From Anarhynchus alexandrinus (lineage: Eukaryota > Chordata > Aves > Charadriiformes > Charadriidae): a stretch of 64,000 bases of DNA. Made by a program: the position numbers and the translations under genes. The notes beneath the pieces were generated by a model. That model did no database searches. It was not told the origin of the DNA and saw only the letters and a program-made list of their open reading frames with translations. This document shows positions 1 through 13,572 of this stretch, piece after piece (within the stretch, counting starts at the first letter, position 1; each line of letters starts with the position of its first letter). The stretch spans positions 2,515,129-2,579,128 of the forward strand of contig VUYV01000004.1 in assembly GCA_008711295.1 (NCBI GenBank), in the 5' to 3' direction.

Positions 1-3000
1 AAAATACAGACATGCAGCAAGTGGTGGTATTCATGGAAACAGAAGACAGGCTGTAGCTAAGAGCTCTGCAGCAAAAGCCTTCGTGCTCATCTGTGAGGCC
101 ATTAACAATGAGCTCTTCTCTTAGGAAAGGGGATTTCCCGGTTTTAGAGTGTGCCAGATTTACCGTCTTTAAATATAAATTCCTTATACACTCTTTGTCA
201 TGCCTTTCTTGAGTCCACCACCTCATCCCACTACCTTGCTGGAAGAACCAGTTTGAGATGAAATTTGTTAAGGGGGCATTGCATAAAAGCTGGAGTTTGA
301 AGTCTAGAAATGGGGCATCCTGGGACATTCACATCTACAAAAGTCCTGATTTTACAAAAGTGTTTCTTTTCCATGATTAGAACAACGCTGCAATCTTCTC
401 AACCTAAGGGGGCTGAAAGCAGCCATGGCAGGCTACAGCACACACTGAACTACATCACTGAGTTGACAATGGCTCCGTTCTCTGGCAAAAGGACAAGACA
501 GGATAGAGCCTGAGCTATGAATTAGGGCTAAAAGAGTTATGAGCGTGTTTGTCAGAATAGCAGAGAATTGAAGTATGAAATAGTAATCAATACCTGTTTT
601 TATATAGGGATTCCACAAAATAACTAGTTTATAGAAATGGTTCTTAGTTCCCTTTAACCCTTAGAACCTTCAGAAAATACTATATTCATATTTCATTATG
701 ACACCTATATTTCACTCTCATCCCACAAAGGAGCGCAAGCTTTCCTTTTTCCTTTTTAACCCTTTTAAGTTTTTACTTTTCCTCAACACTCAGCAAATTA
801 AAGTGCATAGAGAATACCTTCCTCAGCTGCTAAAGCAACTGAGGGTTAAAATTTTTGTAATCCTTCTCCTTTTACTTTCCGGTTTTCTTCACTTCTGAAA
901 AAAAAAAATCCTTGAAAGTTCTCTATCTTGATGAGGATATAACTATGTCTCGGTCTAGAGGCAGTCACAGCTCATGGCATTTTCTGACTTGTAGTAGAGG
1001 ACTTTGGTCCTCCAAGCAGCACATTCTCCTTCTGTCTCATCCTAGGAACAACCTTGAAATTTTTTAACTCCAGAATTAGAATTCTGAACTTGCTCCAGAG
1101 TGCCTCAAAAAAGCTGTATGTGAAATAGCTGTTTCCTGTCAGGCTCCTAAAATCCCTAGTGGTTAAACATAATTTTTTAAAGGCTTTATTTGCTATCAAG
1201 CACCTGAATCCTGTATATTTTACAAGCTAATGAGCTAGTTTTTGAGGAGAAACGTAGCTGTTAGGAATATTAACTGAAGTTATGCTTACTGCAGGAGTGT
1301 GTGTAGGGTGCATGTGTAAAAATCCTGCTTTAATGTCTAATCTTGGAGTAAGTCCCAGAAGAGATTGATTCAATTTCCATTCATTATGAGAGCAAAACTT
1401 AAAATTACTCTGATGTATAGACACTTGCTATTCCCAGCATCTTTCAGGCAGCAGAGATTAGTGATGTGTGGCAGGGCCTACGATGACTAGTAATAAAGAG
1501 CCTTAGAATTATGGTGCAGTGCGTATTAATGGAAAAGCTTAAGGATTGGGTTTTTGTTACAATATGGGCTCTATAACTGACAGCTTTCATTAACAGGTCT
1601 CCAAACCACAAATCAGAAACCTACAGTTGCTCATCCCTTTCATATGAAAGGGTACTTAGAAGAAGCTCTAAATTATCATTCCTGGTTTGTGTTGCCTTGG
1701 GAACTAAAGCACAAGTTTTGAATAAAAAAAAATAAATTATAACTTAAAATATATTTTCAGTACCATACCAAAGGGAAACTAGAACATTTACACATTATCT
1801 GGTTTCATCTTTGCCTTAAAGGTCCTTCTCTATCCCTTACCCTGTTGTATAACATAACCTTGTTGAGGCAAGTTCTATAAACTGAAAGAACTACAATGAC
1901 TGCAAAATAAGACAATCTTTCTGTTTTACAGTCAGGACTGCCTCTGATCTTCAGCCACAAAGAGACAAAAAACAAATCTTTTGAAAATGTTTATGAAATT
2001 CATCTTGCTATATTGTGAAATTATGATTGTATTTGGAAAAACTCACTATGAATGAATATGTGTAACCAGCCACAGAGATACATCTAAGGCTTAGGAAATA
2101 CCTGTCCTCCCTGAGCATCAGGTTCAGCGAACTGAATACTTGTCATGGGAAGATATGACACCAGCATACTTAGGAACACCAGAAAAACACAGCAAATTAA
2201 TGACAATGCTACATCCAATCCCAGACTGAGTAGCTCCAAGTGCTTCTCATGATTTTGTTCACGAAGTGTCATTTGCACTGACTAAGGTTTCTGCAGAAAA
2301 GTTTTGCTTTCAACCTGAACTTCCTTGGAGGTTTAAAAGGGAAGAGGTGAAGATGTACAGGCTTAAATTTGTTTCATTCCTAATGAGATCAGCTCTCGAA
2401 AGGATGGTTCAGGTGGATTCAGGAACCCATTCCAATCCCTGCCTTGTATAACATAACAACTTCTGCAGGCACCACTTCTTCCTCGTATAAGACATGGCAC
2501 TTATGAAGAGCCCAGTGCCACACTGGTGCAGAAATGAGTCAGTAAAATTCTCCAGTATATTTTAGTATCCATCACAAAGGTTAAAAATAGGCCAAATTCA
2601 AATATTTTACAGTAATGTATGTTTTACATTATTTTGCTATTTTGATGATTTTTAACTACTTTTAAAACATTCTTTAAAGTAGCTGAGCTAAAATGGTTCA
2701 CCACAGTTATTTCATCATTTCCTATTATAGTTATTTCATAATTTCCTATTATATATATTTATAAAATCTATTTTCTTTGAATTCAGGACTAAATAAACCT
2801 GTGATCTTGAGAATTTCTTGCAAAAAACTCATTCAGTGGGCTCTAATAAGGAGAGCAGATATCCTATAGAGGGCTCTATTTGTGAAATATCAATCAAATA
2901 TCAACAGGGGGGAAGATTTTTTTATTTTAATCAGGACTGAATTTAGCCACTTAAATCTAACAAGGCAGTCTGAAATTTTCACAAGGACATGTCAAACAGC

Positions 3001-6000
3001 TGTTCCAGAAACAGTGTGTTGAGCAAATTCTGTAGTTTTCTTGTTTTTATCAGGTGCTTTTTGGAGAGATGGGAGGAAGGGAGAGAAATACAGTATTTTA
3101 TTTTGCCTAAAACAGAAATATATTTTGATTCTGTGGAACGAATAAATTAAATGTTATAAAAAGAAATAAACATCAGCCTTCACTTCAGTGTAATAAAGGC
3201 ATTCAGAGCAAATGAACATTGCAACAACAAAAGTTCAGCATTCAGATTTGTCCTTGAAGTGCTGGGGACACTGTACTTCTGCACAAATGCCCTTAGGCAA
3301 CAAACGCAGAAACAAAAGATGCAAAGGGGGTCGTGGGGTGAGTCAGTTGTCTTTATTTTCCTGCAGCTTTTTCACTTTTCAGTTCAGAGACATTTTTGTT
3401 AATGACTTGAAAAGTCATTATTCCTCGCAGATTGTAGAATGTTGATCTAGAAGTTAACACCCCTAATATCCCAATAGCAGAGAGCTGATTCTTAAGAATG
3501 CCAGGAGAAAAGGATAAAAGCCACCCCAGGATTTCTGCATAGCAAAATGTCTGGGTAAGCTTTCCCTAACAACAAATAGAAAAATAATCAGGTAGGATCA
3601 AAATAATTTTCCTGGTTTTAGCCTCTAGAGTTTTAATAACTAACTGAATAAGTTATTCTATATGGTGATCAATCAGTGGACTATACATATCAAATAATGT
3701 GTTAACAGAGTAATTGAAAATATGCTTTCAGGTCTGTTCCTGCATCAGACTATCAGTGAGTTAGCTTCCTTGTGAAAGGACCAAAGTCATGAATTGATTG
3801 ACTAATTATGCACATGTGTGTATTTTTAGAATTTTAATGGTGTTGACATTTAATGAAGAATACGTGTGCCTCACTCAAATTTACTTTTCAACCTAGTTTT
3901 GCACTTTTCCCGTTTCATAGATACTTTTGAGGCACAGTCTTGATGAGTCTTCTGCTAAAGATTCTGAATTCCTAACAAACATTACAGTTGTTGTAGATAA
4001 GGGCTAGAACAGACCTCGCATCATTGAAAAGAACCTTGGGAGCCCAGCTAATTCCCTTCCTCTGACTGCATCCTGTCAAAATGCGAAGTACTTTAAGGGG
4101 TAAGTCGTAGGAGGAAACATCATTGCAGTTGTGTGCGATTTACAAGAATGTCAGGACACATTACAGCTGGTATTTACTTCCATGCTAATTCATTTTGAGT
4201 GGTAACACACTTGTCCTGTCTATTAGTGCCACACAAAATTAATTGTTAGTATTACTCGACCAAAGGAGAATAAAGACTTTGCAGAAAGGCAGAAGGTAAT
4301 TGTGTTGCAGAAGCCTGGTGAGGTTTTCAAAAGACTATGAAGCTGCACAGAACTGCAGCACACTTCCAGTTCAGCTGCCATTTATAAAGGGTTAGTGAAT
4401 AATCAGTGTATTATCATTAAGGTTAATAAAAAGTTTCCAGAGACAGCAGGAACTAGGTTTAGTCAGAAGGTCTCTTTAGGTACTGTGTTCCAAGGCATAC
4501 AGATGTTATGAGCATGTTACAGATGTTAATTAGGATTCATTCACAGATAGTCACAAGCACATCAGCAACCCAAAACCAAGAGTTTTAATCAATGGTTAAC
4601 TTTTAAAGTCCAACTACAACCCATTAATTTTCCTTTCATAACTCAAACTTTAAACACAAGTGTAGTAAAAACCTCATCATTTTCTGGCTCTAATTATTTT
4701 AGTCCCAATGATACTTTCAATGCAACACCCCTTAGAATGTTTATAAAATTCTTAGATTGTATTTGAAATTAGGATAAATGTAGCTTTGCTGACTAACATC
4801 TATTTAAGGAAATACATCTGTTTAACTTGATACTCACTAGGGCATAAACTGAAAAGGAAAACATACTTAACAAAAAATCTACATTCAATCTGATAGCGTT
4901 TAACTTTTTGGATGAAACAGTTTGAACTAAGTTGTTTAAGTAACCAACATGATTAAAACCACTCAGATTACTGAAATCTTGTTTTACTTATCTATAAAAG
5001 CATTTTCCATAGAACACAGACATTTCACACACGATATTCCCAAATGACATAAGCACACACTTGGGCCTACAATGCCCCAAATTAGAATGTAGTCATCCTT
5101 AAGCCCATGACATACATACTCTTGAAGTTGAACTTCCACAGTGTGTTATACCTGCATTCATCCTCCATTCCCAACTTTTTCTAAACTATCACAAAGGAAA
5201 TATGTCTGCTCTAAAATCTCAGAAATTTATACAAATTCAAGAATGAGCCTACAACAGAATGCACGGCAAGTGTTGTACAAAGCTTTCTCTTTCTGTAGAA
5301 AGTTCAAATAAGAAACTTCCTCTGTCTCATTAAATCAGGAAATAGAATGTGAATGTTTGACTCTGAAAGGTTTATTACTCTAAACTCTATTGATTAATAG
5401 TAAAACACTGCATTTCTTAATTTACAAGCAAGTAAATCAGTTCCTAACCTATTATACAACACTAGAAGAGCCAAACAGATGTTGTGATAAGTCTCTGGGA
5501 CATCTGCAGAAAGGAGAAGGTTGGCCACTGTCATTTCGGTTTTCCTGCGGGTATTTTTCCCAATTACCAGGACCTCTATGATTGACAGAAATTGCTGGTT
5601 AAACACCAGTTGATATTTCTACCACATTAACTGTTCTCTGCTCACAAATTTGGGAGTTTTCCAACTCATTTCCCAAATTAGTTTGTACAGATTCCACTAG
5701 GTACCTCTCCGCCCCCGCCCAGTTTCAACTGGTCTAAGTAGGAAAAGGAGATATTCCCACTCCTCCGTATGTATGCTTTTCTGCTGATGCCTGGAGAACA
5801 TCTGGGGCCAGTTCTTTAACAAATGTATCCACTCTTTTCACTTATCTACTCAAATTACATGTCAAAAGTCTAACTAACAACTTTTTGGGGGGAGGGGAAG
5901 AAAAATTTGCACTCCCTATACAGTTCTAACAATATATTTGCAATTTATATAGCAAGTTAGATTTTTAGTGTGACCTCACCACAGTTTTTTTTCCTGATTG

Positions 6001-6807
6001 GTATCAAGTCCTACCACACAATGCCTCAAGTGGAAATGTTCTCAATCCTACTATTAACAAGAAGGTTGCAAAACAAGACTAGAGACATGAAATCCAATGA
6101 AGTCAATGAGAGAGAATCTCTTAATTTCAACAGTATTAGGTCGAATCCCAAGCAAAGACAAAGGATTAAGTATTAAATGCCATGAGGTCATTTTTCTTGT
6201 ATCTTATTTACTTTCTTCAGCCCCAGAGGGAGAAATTTGTATCAGTATGGGATTGTACATCTACAGATTCAACCCGAGAAAGTGATTTTAAAGAGAACGC
6301 TCCCAGTTCCAGTATGGAAGTAGGAGTCCAATCACTGTTTGCAGATTTACTAACACTATGATTACAAAAATAAAAAAGTATTGCCTGTAAAACAAGGCTA
6401 AGTAAGCAGCACCAGGATAGCGATGGACAACTGAATTAAAGGCGTTCATCTTTTAGTAACCATGTGCATTGTTCATAAGATTATTTTTCCAGCACAGTCT
6501 AACACAATTACTCCATATAATCACTGTTATAGTTTGCCTACTGTACAAAAATTTAATGCTGTGTTCTAAAAACCATCATCCTGCAAGAGAACCTGCAATC
6601 AGTCTGAATAAGCTTTACATGAAGATGCATTTTCTCCAACTTTGGTGGATTTTCAAGCAACTAGAAATTTGTATTTTTCAAATACAATGTTATATCTCAA
6701 GGAGTTAAGGAAGAGTCTTGCAGAGATACTGGCTTTTGTTGTGCATGATGTAATGGTATTACTTTAGCAAGATTTGATGGGCTTCCTCATTTGTGCTGAA
6801 AAGATGT
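1..6807. other. Unique AT-rich non-coding DNA, no gene seen
   Basis: No gene is supported here. The longest open frames are under 80 codons, occur on both strands and resemble no known protein. The stretch is AT-rich and mostly unique. It holds a 24-bp tandem duplication (2705-2752) and a small hairpin with 8-bp arms and a 3-nt loop at 3401-3419. Intergenic or intronic DNA is the likeliest reading; I cannot separate the two. Confidence 0.7.
2705..2752. repeat. 24-bp tandem duplication
   Basis: Two adjacent 24-bp units, 2705-2728 and 2729-2752, differ at one base (a C in the first is an A in the second, within TTTCATCATTT versus TTTCATAATTT). This is a direct reading. It is most simply a replication-slippage duplication that is recent enough to have only one change. 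Confidence 0.9.
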
Positions 6808-6955
6808 GGGTATTAATATCCATAAATCTGTTACATTTTTGGTAGGCCAGAGACTTTGAGGTGGAAGTTAGCTTAAATAAGATTCAGTGACTTATCATGA
6901 CACTTCGTGCACAGTGTGAAACTATGACTTGCTCCACTGAGCATGACTGAACACA
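6808..6955 (-). mobile_element. Probable MIR-type SINE relic (antisense on +)
   Basis: The plus strand follows the order of a MIR element read backwards: a TATTAATATCC-like segment, then ACTTTGAGG, a TTAAATAAG/AGTGACTTATC segment resembling the usual TTAAGTGACTTGCCC, and then a diverged GCACAGTGTGAAACTATGACTTG portion. The element would lie on the minus strand. MIRs are ancient tRNA-derived SINEs shared by amniotes, and diverged copies are known in birds. The match is weaker than those at 39.7 and 56.7 kb, and the ends are approximate. Confidence 0.42.
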
Positions 6956-9900
6956 GCTTTTGTTAACGTGAGTGGTTTTTAATAACCAGGAAGACCAAAG
7001 AGGTCATCATCAAACCTAGAAAGCAAAGATGTTTCTCTGAGATCAAAGAGGTGAAACACCACTTCACAAATTACTGTTGTAACCAAGAAAACTATTTTTC
7101 CAAGAAAAGACTTGGAAATTACTAAATGCATTGTTATAACACATGCTTCTAGCAATTTTTTAAGGTTAAAAAGAAGTCCTACTGACTTATTATTTAAAAC
7201 AAATACATTTCTAAAGAATATTAAATACCAGAATTAATTCTTAATTAAACTTTTATGGTGCCAAATCAAGTATTCAGATTCTAGGAAATTTCAAACCTTG
7301 AGTTTTCTTCACTTTTATTAACTCAGCTACAATGAACACTGTATTTATTGATGTCCTAAACACTTAGGCAATTTGAATGTCTTTCTCAATATAGAAATTA
7401 GAGGATGAATTGCTTTATTACCTAACCATGCTACCTAAACTCTGAGGACCTCCTTCCTAAGCTCTCTGAAATCAGAGTCTATACCACATGCAAGTCCTTT
7501 ACTTCACTCACTTCATAGATGTCTCTCCTTTGCCATGGACTGGGGAAGCAGGGACATTATAAAATATAATGTATCAGCCTGTTTAACACAGGAAGCATTT
7601 GTTAAAGAAAACAAACAAAACCACAAACACAAGCTGACAGGCTTCCCACACAGCTTGAGCTACAGATTTGTCTTTTTTTTTTTTTTTTTTTTTTTTAAAT
7701 CTAGAATTTCTGGAGAGCCCACAGAGACATCTTGTGCCTGGATAATATATAGCAAGTCATTAGTGCAAAAGAGGGGCCACAGTCCTCCTTCCTCTTTGCT
7801 CCAATCCTCTTGGGACACCAGAAACATAGACAGCTGGCACTTACTAGCATCAGGGCTTGTGAGTGCAAAGTTACTACCTCCCTTGTCCTTAGATGGATCA
7901 AGACAAGGTGGTGGTAGAAGCTCCTACTATTGTGAACTGATTGGCCATCCAGTCTTTTTTCATCAGGTAGCATCTACTGATATTATTGAGTCATCATATC
8001 TTATTCAATAAAATGTTTTATCTAATCGCTACTGGTAGGCATTGATTCTTGAATCAAACATCACTGTGTTACATGCTGGTAACTGCACTGCAGCAAGGAA
8101 ACCTTTGAACAATATTACTGAGCTTTGAAACCAAATGCTCAGATTCCTATTCGAGTGCTCTTTTTTTCAGTAGGAATTCTTGGATTTAGTTACAAAACAG
8201 GAGTTAAACAGCATGCGAGTATTTGAGACAGAGTTTAAATATTTCAAGTAGTGATAGTGAGATAAGTACAAGTGTTGTGAGCTGACTGGAGCACCTTGAG
8301 AGTAGTTTAGCCGTAGGCAGCAAGAGGGGCTGTAGGCTACCTCAGAAAGGCCAGAAACAGACTGAGATTGTTTCCTGTTAAACTAATTCCTCAGACCATG
8401 AAATAGTTTCCCATTTCCCCATGTTAAATACCTGTATCCCACTCAAAACTAGATACTATTCTATAGAATTGATATTTATTTTATATTGGGAATTGAGGGT
8501 CAAATTATGCTGTTGCTTATTTTTCAACAAACCTTTTAGAAGATGGCCTGATTCCACCTGAATAATTAAAGCATTCTCTATTACTCTAGGATACTCAACA
8601 TAGCTGGGGCATTGGCATAACTGCCTTTGTCTAAGGATATAAAGAAAGGAATGTCTGTAGAGGGAGGTGCAGGATGTGACATAGCCCACGACTGCTCCAC
8701 ACCAAGGGACACCGTGTCTGCAATACTACAGAAAGCAATGAGGGAGAATTAGCCCCAAGGACAAAACAGCTGCCTGCCAACACTACCTGCCTGTGAGAGC
8801 ACACTCAGAGTGGTACAACAGCAGTTGGTTTCTCAGAAAACTTCTTGTATATCTAAATGTGCTGGTTCTTAGAGGCCCTTTTGTAGTATACCTGCTGGTG
8901 GGGCAGGCACCAGCGCTCTGCGCAGCCTCTGACTACTCCATTTACCTTAGCATTTTTAATGTCAGGCAGACAAGAAGTGAGGCTTTTCATTTCTTTTTTT
9001 AAAGGGCCCAGCATCACCTGGTACAAGATAAAGACAACTGCTTGGACACCCTGAACTCTGGGCTAGTTCAGGCTCTCCAGGAGCAAGAGAATACAAGGGT
9101 TCTGGCTGCCCCCCTACCAAGGGTCCCCTGGAGCTGTCTCTCCTGGTGCAATTGATTAAACAGCCATTGTGACTTACAGACTTTTGTGAAGTACAGTTTT
9201 CGCTCTACATTATTTACTCCCTGTCTATACTAGCAGCAGATTATCTATCCTTTCTCTAGCTGTATTTTATTCACTCACTGGCCAGTGAAGCTAAGATACA
9301 TTCACTGCTCATTCAGTCCCTGGCTACCCACTTTGAGGAAACAAACGGGTTCACAGGATACTTTGGGGTCTGCAGTCAAAGTCTAGAGAGACCACGTGAG
9401 ACACTTATTTTCCTCATGTAACCATCGGATCGTGCCATATGCCAAAGCACCCGCAGTCTGGATAGTCCACATAAGATCCAACAGAGGTGGATAGAAAGAT
9501 TTCTCGTGCACATGTAATACAGTTCACTCCCTAAGAGAGCTCTCCTGATGCCATTTGTAAAGATTATCAATAAAGTTGTGAATAAAGTAGAGGTGTGGCT
9601 TGCAGCATGCATCATTAACCCAATATAACATTTGCCATCACACAACCTCCCGTATTTCGTGGCAATATTGTGCCAAAGCTTAGACAAGTTATTTTTGTGC
9701 TTGGTGTTACTGCTACACAGGATGATAATTAAGAGAAGCATGCACTGGACTGGAAGGAAATGGGTAAGAAGCTCTGGAAAAGTAGCCCTGAAGCCATACT
9801 AGCAATGAAAATGAAGTTCTGTTACTCAGTCAAAAAAGTGAGGTCATGAAAGGTGAGGTTGGCACAGCATTTACTTATCCCCACTCTCATCACAGGAGGC

Positions 9901-10817
9901 TCCTTAAGATTATCACTGGCTCAAAGGTACATTAACCTTTCAGAGATGAGAGAGGAATGAGAGTAACTGATTTTTAAAGGTAGACACATGAAGTAATTGT
10001 AAGTTTGTCTGGACAAGAAAATGCCACATGTGCTCTCCCCCTCTGTCTTCTGGAAGAAAAAGAAAAATACCAGCCTCTTGACCGAATGCAGCATGTGACA
10101 GTTTCAGAATGGCTCTTGACCTGTCTGGTAAAAAGTAGATGACTTGCCAGAGAAAAAAGTAGGAGAGATGTTGGATAACAGACAATGTCAGAGAGTTTGA
10201 ACCTGGGGATTTGTGACAATACAGCCAGTTTAAATATAAACTGGAAAATGCTTGTATAGTTGGTATTTTGGACAGATGTGGAAGACAATAGGTTTAATTC
10301 CCAACTGTGTAAAAACTGTCTTTGTAAACCCTTGGACAAATAAATTAATTTCTTTGCACTTTAGTCCCAAACCTCTGGAATAGGCACAGTGATATTTAAC
10401 TTCCTGTAATCTAACCAAAAGCTCTTTAGAAAGGGAATTGTCTCTCACTACCAGTCAATGGAGCAGATACAAACATCTGCCAATTTGTTTAGCTTATGAC
10501 TTGATTTCAGAGTGCCACATGTTGAGCTGTTGCAGTCTCTGTTAGAAAGCATGGGTCAGCTTTGCACCTTAAATAGCAGCTGAAAAGTTGACTTAACCAG
10601 CGCACTGAAGATTCCCCTGGGGTAACACACAGGTATCCTTTCCCTCTCATGGATGGAGAGTGATAGACATAGCAGCAAGAATTCACACCCGAGACATCTC
10701 TACACCTCAGTTGGCTGCTACAGTAGCCAAGCATAATTTAGACAGAGTGACTAATTAAAAGTCCAAGGTGGTATAAAATAGTCTGGAGGACGCCACTGTC
10801 CTGCATCAAACACACCT
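6956..10817. other. Non-coding DNA with poly(T) run; no gene seen
   Basis: No gene is supported. The longest open frame in the window (7535-8011, plus, 158 codons) runs through the 24-T tract, which gives a run of phenylalanines, and has no recognisable domain. Two overlapping 121-codon minus-strand frames (9376-9741 and 9974-10339) also look like chance. The part around 8640-9170 is less AT-rich than its surroundings and could be an old, unrecognised repeat, but I see no terminal repeats or target-site duplication. Confidence 0.6.
7673..7696. repeat. Poly(T) homopolymer, 24 bases
   Basis: An uninterrupted run of 24 T, followed by AAAT. It could be the poly(A) tail of a retrocopy on the minus strand, but I see no recognisable retrogene or SINE next to it on the expected side. 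A simple homopolymer is the safer call. Confidence 0.9.
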
Positions 10818-10925
10818 TAAAAAAAAACAAAACCAAACCAACAGAAAACCCCAAACAAAACAAACAAACCCCCCCCCCCCCCCCAAAACCACAAAAAAAA
10901 CCCCAACCAAAACAACCAACCCCCA
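10818..10925. repeat. A/C-rich low-complexity tract with 16-C run
   Basis: About 108 bases made almost only of A and C on the plus strand, including AAACAAAC-like units and an uninterrupted run of 16 C at 10869-10884. The minus-strand frame over it (10738-10935) translates to G/F/C-rich low-complexity sequence and is not a gene. Strand asymmetry of this kind comes from slippage. The C run length is prone to assembly error. Confidence 0.9.
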
Positions 10926-12967
10926 AAATTAACAATATTTCTCAACCAGTTCCTCTTCTATCAGTTGAGGTTGGGTGCACTGAAGATATCAGGTGTCTGT
11001 GTAATACCATTTATTTCTTTTTCAGAAAGAAGACAGTCAAATTCTTTGGTATATAGGTCTTCATCCAGACTGCTTTAGTCTTCATGATTTCAACAGTCAG
11101 GCATCTACTTTGGGTAATGTTTTTTTTTTCTATCCTTAATGCATATTCACAATAGAAAATTATGTCTTCCTGTCAGCGGGTAAATAGGTTTTTTGTGTGG
11201 ATTGTCACAGTCAGGTTGAGCACTCTATAATACTTTCCTTTCCAGCAAAAAATATTCATTACTAACCCTAAAAAAAGAGAGTCTGCATAATAGCCAAACA
11301 GGCACAAAAGGAAAATTATTTAGCTTTAAACTTAATTATTTCCACACTTGCATTATATTTACACAAGTGCAATTTTATTAGGCGTGATGATTTTCTCCTA
11401 GGATATTTCTGTCTGCTACAGTGATTTCAACAAAGGGAATTTGGAGGGACATTAAAGTGTTATTATGGTTCATTCACAGTTTACACAGGGGGAAATTGCT
11501 ATCCAGAATGCAATGCTGTGGACTTTACCTAACATCGGAGTTATTCCTGATGTACAAACCAGAAATCCACTGAGATTATGCTGATGTTAAGTTTGTGTAA
11601 GGTCAGAATCAGACTTTTTGTTGCTGTTGAAATTTATATATTTTTTGCTTCTTATAAAAGGGTTAATAATAACAACAATCCACTCATTTCCAGCAGCATT
11701 TCACATATAAACCTGAAGCAGCATAGGGCAATTCATCTTTGGACTCATACAGACCTCTGCTTTCTTGTTACAAATTAGCTTTATGGAACCAAAGCTCCAC
11801 TGAAAAAGAGATTTTTTAAAATTTTTTTTAATGGTGAAGTACTTTGTGTGGGATGAAGGACAGAAAATGGGATTTTCTTCAGAAAACCACTGGAGATGCT
11901 GCAGATAACAATTTTTTTTTTTAAATGAGAACCCTCAAAAAGCTATTGTTTGTATCAAACAATCTCATTTTGTTTGTTACATCAATGTGACTGATCTTTC
12001 TTCACTGATCTCTCATTCCAAACTTTCAAGGCTCATCAGTTGAAATTTGTGACAGAATAAGGGAACAAATATATCTGAGCACTGAAATGCACAGAGTACA
12101 TAATCACAAAGTCAGCAAGACATTCAGAAAAGGACAGGAACCAAACATACTATTATTGCAAGCAATGTTAAATATTGAAATTTCATTGTTTTGTACAGTG
12201 TTGCAAACCATCTGACATCTCATCTAGTTAACCACTGGAGTATAAAAAAAACCCAAGCAAAACATGTATCTACCTTTTAAGCAATCTACTTCTAGAGTGG
12301 ATCAAGTCACCTATTCCTCTCTGAACAAGTAAATCTCATCCTTACAGAAAAAGATCAGTGTATAAGTCAGCATAACTTTGGGTATTTGAGGAACTGTGCT
12401 TGTTTCCCAGTTGTCTTCTCAATGCTGTTCTGATGGTGGTGCAGAAGGGGAGGCCTGTCTCTAAGATGCACGCATTTTAGCATGTCCTGTTACTGTGCAT
12501 CCAGCCTACCTCTGCCTCCCCATCCTCTCTTGATAGCGCAACAAGTAGGTGCAGTGAAGTAGTGAGTTGCCACTGAAGCGCAGTGAGACTGAATGATTTG
12601 CAAGGTACTCGTAAGCAGCAAGTACCCATCTCCTGCTGATTCCTGTTATGAAAAAGGACCCTAGGGAGGCTGTCAGCTTTGCTCAGTCCTCTACAGAGAT
12701 AGAGACTGCATTTGCTACACGGAAATGATGGAGAGCAGATGGTAGGTGGGCATGCATGGAATGGAGAGGACCCAAAAATCTAACAGTTTGCCTCTGCAGA
12801 TTATTTTGTTCTTGTCCTTGGGGCACCTAAATCATGCTTTGCCCACAACACTGAAAAACTCTGAGCCAGTCTGGGGTATTCTCCTTTCATCACTTTATAT
12901 TAATCAAGTATTTTGGCGTAAAGACATATCATGCCTAGGCAATGACATGCCTGAACAGTCCATGTAT
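10926..12967. other. Unique AT-rich non-coding DNA, no gene seen
   Basis: No gene, RNA or recognised repeat seen. Open frames are under 70 codons except for the 124-codon plus frame starting at 12746, which runs into the CR1 fragment at 12968 and is therefore not a credible gene. Confidence 0.65.
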
Positions 12968-13028
12968 AGAATCATAGAATGGTTTAGGTTGGAAAGGACC
13001 TTGAAGATCATCGAATTCCAACCCCCCC
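12968..13028 (-). mobile_element. CR1 LINE 3' end fragment
   Basis: AGAATCATAGAATGGTTTAG followed by the GTTGGAAAGGACCTTGAAGATCATC core and CCAACCCCCC is the reverse complement of the 3' end of a chicken-repeat-1 (CR1) non-LTR retrotransposon, with its ATTCTATGATTCT tail. CR1 copies are typically cut short at the 5' end, and only about 60 bp is recognisable here. CR1 is the dominant bird retrotransposon, so this fragment is key evidence for an avian source. No part of the reverse transcriptase is present. Confidence 0.93.
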
Positions 13029-13486
13029 GTATGGTTCCTGTATGTCTGCCATCGTGGCTGGCTTATAAACCTCGAGGTGCTGGGCAGCAGATGAGTTTCA
13101 GCCACAGCTGCAGAAGCTAAAAGTCGTCCCATGCAGTGAGTACTTCTATACTGTAAGTAGACACTTTTTTGCTGTAGAAAAAACAGTGTTTAACTGATCC
13201 CTGAGAAACAGTTCCCACACAATTTTCTGCAAGTAGGGCAGTCTTGAAATAGTCTCAGAAGCTACATCCAGGCCAGCTACAGAAGCTACAACAGACAAGG
13301 TGGGAAATTTTTAACATGATCAGAAACTGCCTTGAAACAAGGCACATGAACATTTTAGGTGAGTACTAGCAGTAGAGTAAGAACTAGTAAGAACCCAACA
13401 GCCTGCCGTTGTCAAGAGCAGCCCCACTTCCCCCACATGCAACCATGCCTGAGGTCTCCCGGTTTTCTCTCATCCCTCCTGTATGT
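13029..13486. other. Unique non-coding spacer between two CR1 fragments
   Basis: About 460 bp between two minus-strand CR1 3' ends. Nothing inside looks like CR1 body sequence, a gene or another repeat. The two flanking fragments therefore look like separate insertions rather than one split element. Confidence 0.5.
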
Positions 13487-13572
13487 AGAATCATAGAATC
13501 ATTTGGATTGGAAAAAACCTTTAAGATCAAATCCAACCATTATCCTAGCATTGCCAAGTCCAGGACTTGCTG
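13487..13572 (-). mobile_element. CR1 LINE 3' end fragment
   Basis: TAGAATCATAGAATCATTTG then a diverged TTGGAAAAAACCTTTAAGATCAAATCCAACC core, followed by ATTATCCTAGCATTGCCAAGTCCA, which matches the next upstream segment of CR1 3' regions read backwards. The element lies on the minus strand and is cut short at its 5' end. More of the 3' region is retained than in the copy at 12968, and the two differ enough to be independent insertions, possibly of different CR1 subfamilies. Confidence 0.92.

Noticed and set aside
7535..8011. 158-codon open frame, the longest in the window
   Set aside because: It crosses the 24-T homopolymer, which gives a phenylalanine run, has no recognisable domain, and is overlapped by a frame on the other strand.
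8640..9170. Less AT-rich block considered as an old LTR
   Set aside because: No TG...CA ends, target-site duplication, TATA box or known family sequence could be recognised.
12746..13120. 124-codon plus-strand frame
   Set aside because: Its 3' part is read through the CR1 fragment at 12968-13028.
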